Source: Monosporascus cannonballus (Eukaryota > Ascomycota > Sordariomycetes > Xylariales). Taken from it: a stretch of 64,000 bases of DNA. Within the stretch, counting starts at the first letter, position 1, and each line of letters begins with the position of its first letter. The stretch spans positions 1 through 64,000 of the forward strand of contig QJNS01000099.1 in assembly GCA_004154925.1 (NCBI GenBank), read 5' to 3'. The notes below the pieces were generated by a model that ran no database searches, had not been told where the DNA came from, and worked only from the letters and a program-made list of their open reading frames with translations. This document shows, piece after piece, positions 47,181 through 59,500 of this stretch. A program made the position numbers and the translations under genes.

Positions 47181-48399
47181 TCAACTCATAAGCTCGCAAC
47201 CATCCCTGACCACACCGACGACTGCGCCCGTCTGGATCGCCTCACTCCCGCCAGCAGATACTCTGTACTCAATCTCCGCAAGACCCTCCAGCCATCTAAT
47301 CATCACCTCTGGCTTTACCTCCATGGTCATCAGCTGCTCCGACAGCGCGGTGATGATATCCGCTAATGCGAGGCCATTTGCGACCTTCAGCGTGTTTATG
47401 GTCGATAGACATGTGGTGACATCCGAAGTCGCGAGTAATGTATTCATTATTTTTGCAATTGCCTCGGGCGGCGGGGCGGCTATGCAGTTATAGATCGTCT
47501 CCATCGTGATGGTATCCCGTACGATGTCCTTATCCGGTATTTTAGGGACATCTTTGGGCCGCATAGGCGTACCTGGGGGCGGTTAGTGACTGGCCGTACT
47601 CGGCACCATTCTACAACTTACTTGATGCGTGGCAAGCCTGGAGGACGTTCAACGCCCGTCGCATGTCACCTTTGCTCAGCGTCACAAGTGCATCCGTGGC
47701 CTCGCTAGTGATCTTAACATCCTCCTCCATGATGACCTTGTCCACCAGGACTCTAATATCGCCCTCCTTCAAGGGACTGAACCGGAAGCGTGTACATCGT
47801 GACAGGAGCGCGGGCGAGAGCTTATGCGTGTAGTTGGCGATGATGCAGAAGCGCGTGTTCGCCGTGTACTTCTCCATGATACGCCGCAGGGCCATCTGGG
47901 CCGTGTTCGTCATGGCATCCGCCTCGTCCAGCACGATCAGCTTGAAGCCCGCCATGCCGCCGGCCCGCGACGCCCCACCCATGGTGAAGATCTGTTTAGT
48001 AGAAGCGAAAGTCTTGATCTGCTCCCGCACGACGTCGATACCACGGTCGTCGGACGCGTTCAGCTCCAGGACCATCTGTCGCATGTTCTCAGCGCCGTAT
48101 ATCCGCCGTGCTAGTGCTAGGATCGTGGACGTCTTTCCCGTTCCCGGGGGGCCGTAGAGAAGGAGGTGAGGTAGGCGGTTCGAGTCGACGAACTTGTTGA
48201 TGGTGGCTAGGATGTCTTGGTGGCCCGATACGTCGGAGAGAGAGACCGGGCGATATTTCTCTACCCATGGAAGGGAGTCTTCGGCTTCGACGGGCAAATT
48301 GGCAGCACTTCGTTTGCCTTTGGCAGTCTCGCCGGATGAGAAGGTGATGTCCTTCGACGTAGGGACATCAATGTCCATCTCATCCTCGAAGTCCGACAT
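47181..48399 (-). CDS. RFC3: Replication factor C subunit 3 (clamp loader, 389 aa, two exons)
   Basis: complement(join(47181..47572, 47622..48399)), 1170 nt. The 49-nt intron has GTAAGT, CACTAAC branch site and CCCCCAG. RFC opens and loads PCNA on primer-template DNA in the nucleus. AAA+ features in order: PWVEKYRP (44-51), Walker A GPPGTGKT (83-90), LELNASDDRGIDVVR, Walker B LDEAD (157-161), ANYTHKLSPALLSRCTRF with the SRC arginine-finger box (200-202), and GDMRRALNVLQACHAS. A C-terminal collar domain ends near KGG-like AGGSEAIQTGAVVG. The pattern matches yeast Rfc3 (human RFC5). An insertion rich in Gly/Ala (GGASRAGGMAG, 141-151) before Walker B is longer than in yeast. About 40 extra acidic/Ser residues precede the core. 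Intact. Confidence 0.95.
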
Positions 48400-50222
48400 G
48401 CTCGATACTTCTGTCTTTTCGCCAATAAAAGTAGGGCTCGATTATATGGAGGCTGCTGTGTGGGTGAGTGCAAAATCAGGTCACGGATTGAGGAAGTCGT
48501 CGGTTAAGGATGTTCAGCAATACTCGCAGTCAAGCTGTCAAGTCACCAAGCAATAACGGCGAGACTAGAAGACGCGTAAATTGGTTCGGGAGACCGCGTC
48601 GTGGGGGTGGATACTCACTGTACCTACTGTGGTATAGCTCCCTGATATGGGGCGCAGGGCTGTGCAGGCTTCGTGAGGCTGAGGGTGTGGCTAATGTCAG
48701 TGTGTAATTCTGTCAACTGCTTCTCCAACGCTGCCTCGCCCCTTTTTTCACCCTTTAGAATGAAGTATCGCTACGAAAGCCCGTTACGAGGCCAAGGACG
48801 TCTTCGCGACATTGCTAGCACTGTGATGCAGCGATGCTAAAGCGGAGAGCTGAACTATGGGCCTCAAAGGCTGCTCTCAAAGTAGTGCATTGTCATTTCT
48901 ACTTGAGCTTCACGATGTCATTGAATCTAGTTGTCACGGCTGTGGGGACGGCCATAATCTGCAGTGCTAAAGTGTAGTTAAACGGGGTTGCTGACATGTC
49001 TTCCGCAGGACATGACTGGCAGTCGGATGCACTTCCTCGTTAATGGGAAGCCGTTGGCAAGCTGTGCCTGCGCGTTACCCGACCTTTTCGGTCGTTCCAA
49101 CCCAACAACCATTAAAGTATAGCGAAGTGAGCAGCTAGAGTATACGCATCAAGCAAGTAGTCCAACGCGTGGTCCTAAATTCTAATGCCTGTCGATCAAA
49201 GTGCAGAAGTTTGCTTTATTGATACCTAAGGGCGTGATGAGGCTTATCCGACCAGGAAGCTTCACAGTCTTCTAAGGGAGCCTTAAGCACCTGCACAAAG
49301 TGTTGAACTTACACCCTTAGTCGACATTACCTTGATGAAGGCGAACATGGGCGTGAAGCCGGCAACTACTGTAAAAGGATGGCAATAATCGGTCTAAAAC
49401 TTCAGCGTTGGATACTCTCAGGACCCAATTGTGCTCATGCTTGAACCAAGTGATCATGAAGCTTCTTGCTCAAATTAATTCGCCAATGCCCCGTCATGCT
49501 TAGGCTCGGCGCTCTCTCATTTTTTTCGTAGGCACATCACCCATATGAAGACATTGGCCTCGTCCCTGCCCATTTCTTTTCTAAGGTCTCCTGACGGAGA
49601 ACTCTTTGTCTCAAGGCATTATTGATAGTCACTGTGAAGTTGGCCCCTTTCACCTTCTTTATCCGCGTCTTTGTCAGCCTCGAGAACTCGGCTGAAGGGA
49701 AATACACCAAAGAGCATGGGGGCAAGCCCTCGCTTAGGTCGAGGTGGCTCTGAACTTAGTATAGTTATCCACCATATAGGTCAACATGCTCACCTCTTTC
49801 TATAGGTACAAGACGAACAAGTCTGGGCCCCTTTATGTCTATGCTCTTAGTTCTCGAGACAAAGTGAGCCCCGGTTTCAACATGAAGATGAGAACCCACA
49901 AGGAAACTCTGCTATTTAGAACCTTGCTTCGTCGTTGCTAACCATCACACTCTCGTCACCTCAAAGCTTCGAGTTTCCTTGATCATTGTTTTCTGCTTCC
50001 TAATATAGCTTTTCCAGTTCGAGGACATCGTTGAGCCTTGTTCAAACTCTTTTGCAGAGCGCCAGAGGTACTGCTTGTTCTATCCTTGTCAGAACTCTCG
50101 TTAATAATTTCGAGCATCGGAATATCAGGCCGCATCGTCAAGCGCGATTATTGATCATCAACATATTGCTAATCCCCCTTGAACAACTAAAATCGGCTTT
50201 CGCTTAACATAATCCCCAGAAT
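48400..50222. other. Intergenic region between divergent genes
   Basis: 1.8 kb between RFC3 (minus) and the Cys-rich gene (plus). Promoters of both presumably lie here; 49900-50150 is pyrimidine-rich like a fungal leader. I see no further gene. Confidence 0.5.
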
Positions 50223-51543
50223 TTGATGTCAAACGCCACGGCAAACTCCAGTCAGAAGACACACACAGACACACACACAGAAATAGCAAGCGGGGAACCA
50301 GCCATGCCCTTCCGCGGAGTTCTCCCCAAGCTCTCCGCCAAGTTCTCCTCCAAACCCTCCACAGCCTCCGTCTTCTCGCCACCGTCAGCTGGCTCCTCCA
50401 AGGCTGTTACGCCACATCCCATGACGCCGCCCGCGCGCCTGCACCTGCGCAGCATCCTCCCGACGTCACCGGACTGCCTGCCGACGCCGCCGCTGCCTCC
50501 CCCGACCCCGCGGCCCTGGATCTGGCAATGTCATGGGTGTCTCACGATCTGGCGGCTCGCGAGCACGCGCCGCTGCCTCGTGTGCTCGCACAAGTACTGC
50601 ACGACCACGACGCAGCTGACAGGCAGAGGGCGCGGCAAGAAGCGGCGCCGCGGGAACGGCGCCCTTTACTGCCGCGCCGAGTTCGACTATCAGGGCTGGG
50701 ACGAGTGGGGCGCCTGGCGCCGCGAGGTGCTGGGGCGCGAGGCGGTGCAGCGGAGTTGCAACCGTGCCTTCCTCGACCGCGAGCACGACTGCTGGCTCGA
50801 CTGCGACTACCCCTCCCAGTGTCACCACGAGCGCGCCCAGCTGGCCACCGTCGCCGCCGCCGCCGAGTCTTCGTACGCCGTGGCGTTGGGCACCGTCATC
50901 GAGGAGCCCGAGCTGTCACCGCCCATCGTCGAGCGCGCCCGCTCGGCCCCACCCCGACGACGACAACCTGCAAATGAACGAGGCGCTGAGCTTGGACGTC
51001 GCCCAGGACCACCCCGGCGGACAGCAGAAGAGCCCGCCAGCGAGCCCCAAGAGTCCCCTGAGCCAGACAAGCTTCTTCTCCGAAGACGAGCCGGACAAGG
51101 AGGAGTCCACCACGCAGCGCAATGAGCAGAAAGCGTGGTGGATGCCCGCAGAAGAGCACAGTTCGCAGGTGGCTCGGGGTTCGCCGGCCGTGGACGCGGG
51201 CGCTATGGACCTCGCGACGCTGGAGTGCCTGATCCGGGACGAGGTCCTGATTCCGCTCGACCACTCCAGCCACGAGGGTTACAAGTCGTCCGGCAGCGGT
51301 CGAGGCAGACTAACGGTGCGCAACTCGACCGAGCGCGACGAGAGAAACAGTTTGCCCGCGTCGCCGCCGTCGTCATCGTCGTCCCCGGCCGACGATCACG
51401 ACTCGTTGTCGGACGACAGCGACGAGTACGAGCTGGCCGAGACGGACTTGAGCTCCGCCGAGGAGGACAATAGGACCCTCGAGGAGATAGAGCGCGGCTT
51501 GAGAGAGTTGATTGAAGCTAGCAAGTCGTACCTGAGGGAATGA
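50223..51543 (+). pseudogene. Cys-rich, zinc-finger-like protein with a frame change (about 440 aa if joined)
   Basis: Frame 1 runs from ATG 50223 (or 50226). A Pro/Ser-rich start is followed by a Cys/Trp-rich domain: WIWQCHGC, RRCLVCSHKYC (a W-x-C-x2-C-x11-C-x2-C arrangement resembling RanBP2-type fingers), then GALYCRAEF, WDEWGAWRREVLG, SCNRAFLD and HDCWLDCDYP. After ELSPPIVERA (near 50940) frame 1 becomes Arg/Pro-rich. The adjacent frame starts to look coding: RPHPDDDNLQMNEAL, then Ser/Asp/Glu-rich sequence to a final helix EEIERGLRELIEASKSYLRE and TGA at 51543. A 1-nt difference in the C-rich stretch 50943-50956 is the simplest explanation; a cryptic intron or sequencing error could also do it. 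Function unknown. Confidence 0.6.
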
Positions 51544-52264
51544 AACTGTGTTTCTGGGAGGCTCTGTTATAATTAACGAGGTTTGTCCCTACTGACATTT
51601 GATATGTCAAAGGGTGGTGAGTTGAGGACAGGATGGTATTGTGTTCGTTTATAGGCAATGCATGCTCCCAACTCCGAATCGACCTAGAAAACATCAACAG
51701 ATCTTACATTTATTGAATGAGACGTCCAATAGGACTTGCTCGTTGCCACAATGGTGGTAAACGGTATATAACCAAGTATGTTTAGAGGTTCTATGCGATG
51801 TGCGGCACCAAAGGGCCAACTTAGTAACTGCTTTACGTGCCACTATCGTGCCTGTCAGTAGGTACCATTACACAGCACGCATAGTCGAGAATGACTCGAG
51901 AGGCTACTCGTGGAATTACCCCGCCGGGGGGCCATATACAATACTGGTGTCATGAAAAATACCCAAAAAGCGCAGTCTCACAGTAAACGGCGGAAGTACA
52001 GCTATCCTATTCGTATTTGTAAAATTCAGCGAGACAGCCGGACCGGAGGCTAGAATTACAATGCTGTCGAGAGCGTCGGCAGGGCAATTCCCCATATAAG
52101 GGGGGCTTAAATTTGGTAAAACCAATGTATATATGCGCTTATATCTATAATAATTACAAGAATGTGGCAACTTCCCACACAACCTTGGTCGCGTTCAAGG
52201 GCGAAGGGCGTATACCCTCCACACTGTCTAAAGTCCAGTCCATCGCTTCGCCGTTCCGATGTAT
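51544..52264. other. Intergenic 3' region
   Basis: Between convergent gene ends. No gene recognised. Confidence 0.5.
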
Positions 52265-53333
52265 TTAAAGGAGTTGGCGGGCGTGGCGGCGGGCGTTGCC
52301 GGAACCGGCAGTAGCGCGGAGCCAGTCGATGACTGCAAAGTTCGGAGTCAGTAGCTGTTCCTTCTAATCTGGAGATTGATCGGGACACTTAAGACACTGG
52401 CGGGAACCATAGAGCCCGATGTCCCTATTGGGAAATTGTGTCTCGAACTAAAGGAGAGACTGGGGAGTATGACTTACAAGTCTCAACGGTAAAGGTCTCA
52501 GGCAGGGCCGTCGAGCTCGAAGAAGCAGCGCTGGTCGGCTGGGTGGTTGCTGCGGTGGGGGTAGGAGCAGAGGTACTAGGCTGCTCGGGCTTGGGGGTGG
52601 TTGGCGAGCCGGGGCTGGAGCCGGAGCCGGAGCCGGAGACGGTGAAGTCAATGCAGGACTAGAAAAATAGATGAGTAAAAATTCACAGAAATGTGAAGCT
52701 GCAAGTTGTCAGGTCTTTACCTCGTAGGTCTGGTCGATTGACCGGGCGTCCCAGTACCACTGAATGACGCAGTCGCCAGCGCTTGCGCATTCGTTGCCAA
52801 GATCGCTCGGGATGGTGATGTCGAAGCTCTTCTGGTTGGCGGGAATGGTATGCGCTGTGGAGGCGTAGTCCTCGAAGGAGATCAGGGGCTGGCCGATGAT
52901 GGAGTTGGTGCTGGTCTTGACGATTGACACGTTAGCCGTGCCGGTGTGGGGAGCCCGGATCTCGATCTCGATGGGCACGACCTGGCCCGGGGTGTAGGAC
53001 TGCACGTTGTCCTTGTTGTCGTCGAATTGGTAGCCCTTGCACAGCCAGACCTCGCATGCGGACGCGTCGAAGTCGGCTTGGCCGTTGGCAACTTGGAGCT
53101 GGCCCTGGATGTTACCTGGTGGGACCAGTATTAGCAGTCGTATCTCATCGATAATACAAAACGCCGATAAGCTTACCATAGTGGTCGGAGAGCTGGTTAA
53201 TGGTCATTTGCTGGCCACAGGCAGCACGCATGGCATCGCCGGGCATTCTCGGGGCGGGCTTCGAGATGGCGCCATGGGCGGAAACGGTGGAGATAAGACC
53301 GGCAACGCCGACGGAGATAGCGAAAGACTGCAT
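52265..53333 (-). CDS. Secreted lytic polysaccharide monooxygenase, Chitin_bind_3/AA16-like (266 aa, four exons)
   Basis: complement(join(52265..52332, 52478..52658, 52721..53115, 53177..53333)), 801 nt; introns 145, 62 and 61 nt. LPMOs are copper enzymes that cleave crystalline polysaccharide oxidatively. A signal peptide (residues 1-19) ends exactly before His20 of HGAISKPAPRMPGDA, giving the N-terminal copper-binding His. A second His in RAPHTGTANVSIV (His109) is the likely partner, and the Tyr in QWYWDARS (170-177) the likely axial residue; these assignments are inferred by analogy. Paired cysteines occur at ACG, ACEVWLC and ECASAGDC. A Ser/Thr/Pro-rich linker (about 190-240) leads to a short basic tail ending ARRHARQLL. 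AA16 is favoured over AA9/AA11 by the Chitin_bind_3-like order. No carbohydrate-binding module. Intact. Confidence 0.85.
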
Positions 53334-54819
53334 TATGAAGTTGTGATTTCGTGAGTGAGAGCACGGTTAAAGGATTGTGATGAGTTAAACGCGGATGGCG
53401 AGAGATCGACTCAAGATGAAAAAGAATGTGGATTGCACAAGCGAATGAATAGTCTCAGACTACACGAAATCGACAACGGATTAAAAGAAAGCGCTGGTGA
53501 TCACGAAACAGATATCTACGAAGGGGAAACATTGTGACTATTATATAGTTGCCCCCGACAGGCTAGAGGGCCAATTTCGACCGAGGGTTCCATATATGTC
53601 TCGAGGTCCACGTGGGAGACAAATAGCCCCAACCTGAACAAGATGAAGGGCCATCTGGAATAGACTCGGGATTGGCTGAACCTGTCTACGCGAGTTCGAG
53701 GCTCCAACGCAGCTGCAGACTCAGAGCCGCTTAATCAAAGGATGATCCGCTATGGTCCACATTGACGCCAGGGGTTTGTTATATAGCGCCATGAACTGGA
53801 AATCTGAGTGGCTAGCCAGAGCAGTGGGGCCGCAACTGTATAACTTTGTTTCATGTTTATATGCTTTAGGCTGCTTCAGGTAGACGCTCGTTTACTGACA
53901 TGGAGCCTCACATACTTAATCTCAGACTACAGTAACCCCCCGGTTTTATTGAATGAGGGTCCTGTTACTTAACCAGATCTGCTTCCGATAGATTATGTAC
54001 CTTCTTACCTACCCATTAGTTAAAATCGCACCAAACTCTAGTAAATAGTTACAAAAGACAACATGCCATTATCATCACACAAGCTCTGCAAATACCAGGG
54101 CCCACCAATAATAAAACCGTGGGGACACTGTACACCAGATACTGCAATAGATTAGACATAAACATACGAGATACCGCTTTATGCCATGAGAGGCGAGAAC
54201 ATACAGGGGCAAGGAAACATCCAAGACTCTGTCTGGGTTTGTTATCGTACGGCAATTCAACCAGGTTCTCCTGCGGCTATGATGCCAATTTGCACAATTC
54301 CAAGAGCCCAGAAACGGATTACATACTTAGCCAATAACTCAGCGGCAAAAGAAGACCTGCATAAGCATCTCTATGATGGGGCATTGCTTTGTATAGAAGT
54401 AGTGTCACAGGCTGATCGTGAGAAAAGGTTGCATAGAGTATGAGAAGTGATAATTGTCTGACTAGAACTAAGCTCAAGGGAGCTGTAGCTAGGAAGCTCT
54501 CTAATACTGTGGGCGCGCCGGAACAATGTTTTACCGGGGTGCTGTGGAGCTTGATGACCAACACAAATACCCCTATTCCACGACAGGTGCACTCTGTAAT
54601 TTCAACTCTTCTTCGCTTGTACTGGTTTTTCCATAAATAGACCCATGGGCCGATCGTTCGGCGGCTAGACCCGCTGGATCAAATTCCTGGAGATACCGCT
54701 TTTTTCGACCTACCGGGTGTGGGTCTACACGGACCATCGCCGATCAACTTCCATATTAACGTTAATAACGTTATGAGGCTTAGCAACACTTGGCATCAAA
54801 AAATGGGTGCGATTTTCGG
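53334..54819. other. Intergenic region, LPMO promoter to second transposon block
   Basis: 1.5 kb; no gene recognised. Near 54760-54785 is TTAACGTTAATAACGTTA, a palindromic AT motif that may belong to the end of the DDE transposon beginning just downstream. Confidence 0.45.
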
Positions 54820-55703
54820 CAATGGCGGTAATTGTTTCTCATGGTGACAGAGCCCGATTTTGAGAATCCATTCGCTAACGTCGTTTTTGACCCGGTAGCA
54901 ACAACAACAATAGTTCGTATGCGGAAGAACGAGACACGAGGCCGGAAACGGAAGCCCCTTTTCGAAGAACGGCCTAGTTATACGCCCCCGAAGCCCGTTT
55001 TTGCGACCGGTTCGAAACTATTTAAAGCGTCGGCAGCTTAAAGTCTTGTTGTTTTTGATACATTACCGAATCCCCATAGTAAAGAACGCCTGGGGTCAGT
55101 ATTCTCCGCGCCCTAGGCCCCTAAAGGGTTTAATAGAAAACGACCTTCCTGAAGGTTTCCGCCGTCCGACAGTTAACGAAACTCGAAATTATTTCAAAAT
55201 CGAAAGTACTTCGAATATATTTAGGTGGTGGCATAATAAGAATAAATTCCTTTCGAAATAGTCGAAACAATATATAGCTATATGGCCTGCTTTAAAGAAA
55301 TTGTTATGGGAACGTTTTATTAAAGCGCGCAAAGTTAATAAAATCGTTATTTAATACTGGTTCCGGCGTATTTCATAACGTTTTTTTGTTTAGTTAAACC
55401 TCGATTACAGTATTATATTCGTTTTTTCGTTAGAATGGTTTTATGGCTTCCTTATGCGTTAAGGGATTATTCGGAAAAGGATTACGAAAATCGCTACGAA
55501 AAAAACCCGAAAAATTTGCCCAAGTTATTAATTCTTTCGTACAGCTTATTAGGTACAATAACCGCCGAAGCAATTACTTAAGTCTAATTTTGCAATCGTT
55601 ACCTTCGAAACCGTTTAAAACTAAATCTATACGCCGTTTTCGTTTTCAATTTACCTTTAATTTTGACGAAATTCCTTTTCCTTTCGGATTTACTAAAGGA
55701 TAT
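54820..55703 (+). pseudogene. DDE transposase relic (DDE_1/CENP-B-like), left part
   Basis: Pieces in shifting frames follow the order of fungal DDE_1 transposases. A basic segment with GRKRKPLFEERPSYTPPK is followed by KRRQLKVLLFLIHYRIP. Next comes a helix-turn-helix, RPTVNETRNYFKI, then FRWWHNKNKFL (about 55150-55258). After that WPALKEI, a long stretch AQVINSFVQLIRYNNRRSN, and FNFDEIPFPFGF, whose Asp is the first of the catalytic triad (family ICNLDETPLPFEF). Broken by a frame change near 55020 and stops around 55260-55440. It is cut at 55703 by a solo LTR and resumes at 55891. Confidence 0.7.
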
Positions 55704-55890
55704 TGTGATGGGGCTGTATGGAGCCCTATTATGGAGCACCGGACAAACGCCGGTACCAAGCAGCACTAGCGCAGCGCCTTATATGCGAACACACACAACT
55801 GTATTTTCATCTTCCCTTCTTTTCTCTTTAGCTAGAAAATAAACTCTCATTGGCAACTGATTACAGACCGCTCAGGTGAAGCCTTTTACA
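55704..55890 (+). mobile_element. Solo LTR of family B
   Basis: 187 bp, TGTGATGGGG...CCTTTTACA, with perfect TSD gatat (55699-55703 and 55891-55895). Nearly free of RIP changes compared with the LTRs of element B, so it is the best reference for that family. Confidence 0.95.
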
Positions 55891-56185
55891 GATATACGTA
55901 TAGTTTTAAAGGCGTACGTACAGTTAACGATCGAAATAATAAAAATAACTGGAGCAAAAAATGAGCAACAATTATATTAGCGATTAATAGAGATAGCGAA
56001 ATACCTTTTAAACCAATCCTTACTTTCTACCGTAAAGAAATAATATATAATACTAAAAAGCCCTATTACTGCCAAAAAATTAACGTATTATTTAATAATA
56101 CGGCTTATTATAACGAAAAACTATTCCATAAATAATTAAGCGAAAATTTTTTAATATATATTAAGAAAATTAAAAAATGCCTTTA
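55891..56185 (+). pseudogene. DDE transposase relic, right part
   Basis: Continues the same reading after the LTR: YSFKGVRTVNDRNN, W-S-K-K stop, ATIILAINRDSEIPFKPILTF, KKPYYCQKINVLFNNTAYYN, EKLFHK stop, LSENF. This is the DDE_1 block between the first and second catalytic Asp. It ends where the LTR of element G begins; the second Asp is not reached. Confidence 0.7.
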
Positions 56186-56560
56186 TGTTACGATCCAACA
56201 AGCTCCGGCCTCAAGAAACGGTTAAACAAAGATCATACGGGCCACCCCGTAGGTTACGTAACGGTGATCACTGCCAAGCCAATGATCAGAAGTAATTAAA
56301 GGAGATTACAAGCGATTATGATTATTACCAGCCGTATAATTATAAGTAATTAAGCTAAAAACGAAAAAGATATATACGTTTATTATTCCCATAATTTAAA
56401 TAGCTTTAACTTGCAATATAATATCGTTACCTAAGGTACCTTTGGTATTACGAAACGTAATACGTTATTGTATTTATTATTCAGATTTTTACGATACTTC
56501 TATTAACATAAACCCGTCGACTTAAGGTTTAATAATTGGTTAAACCGTATAGCCGTTATA
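56186..56560 (+). repeat. 5' LTR of element G
   Basis: Starts TGTTACGATCCAACAAGC, ends GCCGTTATA; shares the ATTACGAAACGTAAT-bearing 3' half with LTRs A, C, E and H but has its own U3. Confidence 0.9.
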
Positions 56561-59500
56561 TGTTACAAATTTTTGTTTAGTAATACCGTTAAACTTTGAA
56601 CAATATTTAATATTGTTAAAATGTTGATTAACGCTTAGAAAACCTTTATTTAGCAGTTTTAGGTTCGAATCCGGGAACTAGAGAAAGAGATTCGACAATT
56701 TAGGGCTACGTTATTTATCCAAACCTTTTTCGCCCGTATAAAGCCTAAAAAGCCGAAACTCTATAATGGAAAAGGCAACCCTTAGATTTTTTTAATTTAG
56801 GTATAAATTTATTTTCGTTTTTTAAACCTTAATAATCTAGCGGATATAATCTTAATAATGGGAATATACTTAACGGGAAATACGGTTAACTGGTTTAAGC
56901 CTATTATAAGAAATTTCCTAAAAATAAGAAAATTAAATAAGAAGGATTTTATTAACAAAATTTTTTTATTTTATATTAATTTCGAAAACAAAATATGCGA
57001 TAATTTCGGTAATCCGGATAAAAAACGATTTGCAACTTAGTAACTTTTGCAATTTCGATAAAAGGGATCTATATTTAAGTACGTCGTAACCTTTAAAAGT
57101 TTTGTAATTAAAGCCAAATAGGGAAATAATAAAACCGACGTTTTTATTAATATGTTTTATAAAAGGTTAAAAAATAACGTAAAAAATAAGATTATTAGGA
57201 TTAAGCGATCCGTTACCTTGGACCGGTATGTCGCAAAAGTAATTAAAATTAATAATCGACAATTTAAAAAACGATAAAAGAAAAAAAATAATACGTTTTA
57301 CATTCGGGATATAATAAGTTTAACCAGAGGAAAAAACGAGACGTATCCCTTATTTTTTACGAAACGGCGTCAGGACCTATGGAACTCGGCGTTACCCATA
57401 GATAAAATTGGAATTAGATTAAATGTTTTAATTACGATAAAATAAGACATAAGGCTTATAAATATAGGAAACCCAAAAAGCCACGGCAAAATAACTGGAT
57501 ATCTATACCGGAAATATAATTTAAAAATAATTAAGGAAATAAGAACAAAGTTATTAATATAATTTAGGCCAAATATATATTAGATTTACGATAAAAGATT
57601 TAATAAGGACCATTATAATAAGAAATCCGATAAAGAATATAAGAAGTTAAAAAACTGGCTGAATAAGTATTGCGAATATAATAAGAAGTATTATAAGAAT
57701 GGTTATGCGAATATTAGAACTGGACGAAAAAAGTTTGTTCTAGAACTTTTAATCGATACGGCAAAATGCATGCCATATATTGCCGACGACGAGAATATCC
57801 CGATTACGAAAAATAAAAGCAGTATATTTACGAACGAATTATCCGTATATATTACGAAAGATTTAATTTTCCAAATCGTACCGGAGATAATAAGGACGAT
57901 AAGTAATGGTATTAATAACTTTGAACTATAACCTTAGGAAATATTTAATAGTTGGCCGAAATAAAAAGTTAGCCCGAAAAAAAATAATGTTTGCAGGAAA
58001 ACTTTTTTTATTATTATAAATAGTATAATTACTAAATAAAAAAGGAATTAATCCAGTATATAATAGAAAAATATTACCAGAAAATCATTACGGATTTCTA
58101 TTTTTAACTAATATTTATTATAAATCTGTAAGAAAAAAAGTTATTAAAAATGCGTTAATTTATAAAAGATTTCTGGAATGATAGTTAAAATAACGTATAA
58201 TAAAATGTAATTACAAATATAAAAACACAATTTATTCGATAAAGAAATTGTAATAAAACTAAGAACAGTTAATACGGTTCGAAAAAATAATACGTTAATA
58301 ATAATAATAAATATAGCAGCTTAACGCGTTAAACGAAGAAATATAAGTAAGGCTTAATAAATTCGAACAGGAATTAAAAGAAAAAGGTTATTTATAAAAG
58401 AGTTGCAGAATAACGAAATTTAAAGAAATTAAAAGAAATTCCCAAAAAGCGCTTTAAACGCGATAATAGAAAACGTTAATAACCTTATTACTTTGGAAAT
58501 ACGAATCGGAACGTATTGGTATATTATAATAGTAAATTGCGGAAATCTAGGCGGAAATTATATTATATTAAATATAGTTAATATATTTAAATTATTATAA
58601 AGATATAAGTTAAAATCTTATATAACGATAAATGCCGAAAGTAAGGAATTCTTTTACGATAACGGAAAAATTATACGTGAAATTAATTATTTTAAGATTT
58701 TTGTTTAAGGATAATATTAAATAGTTGATTTCGATATCGTTTTATTCGGGAATTATGATATAATTTTAGAATTACCATAAATACGTTAGTACGAAATTTT
58801 AATTAATAAAGAGATTAGTTAAATAAGGTTCGTTTTATACCTTATTAACGGATATAAAAAAAGAAATTAAGATCTTAATATTTAATCGAAGATGGCGACG
58901 AATGCAGGTATAAGGATATAACAGAAACCTTATTACCTAAAGGAATAAAATACAAAAAAAACGTGTATTAAAGAAAAATACGACGTATCGTTATTATTAT
59001 CAAAGCGAAATTAAAGCAATTAAATAACGATTTAAAATAACAAAAACAGTAATCCTAAAACGTAGAAAATTTAATTAATGTATTATTATAATATTACAAA
59101 TATAAGCAGTTTTTTTTTTAAAAAAAAAGCTCGATACGAAATTATTAGAATATAGCGAATAAAATTATAAAATAGTTCTTGAAAAAGATTTTTAACAAAA
59201 TTTTACCTTATTTATAATTTTAGCAAAAATAAGTTGTATATTTTCAAAAAATACTTAGAAAATTGGCTATAGAAAAAATAAATTTAAATTTTAAAGTTAT
59301 TAGTAAATTATTTAATATTTTTTATACTTACAAAAATGGAAAATTGCGATTTGTAATTAATTACCGATAACTAAATAATATTACTGTTAAAAATCGAATA
59401 TTATTACTTTTGATTACGGAAATCAAAAACCGATTTTACGGAGCCAAATAATTTATAATATTTAATTTTAAAAATAAATATAACTTTATTATAATTAAAA

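Noticed and set aside
49537..49725. 62-aa minus-strand frame in the RFC3 upstream region
   Set aside because: No recognisable motif or neighbouring exon; short and isolated.
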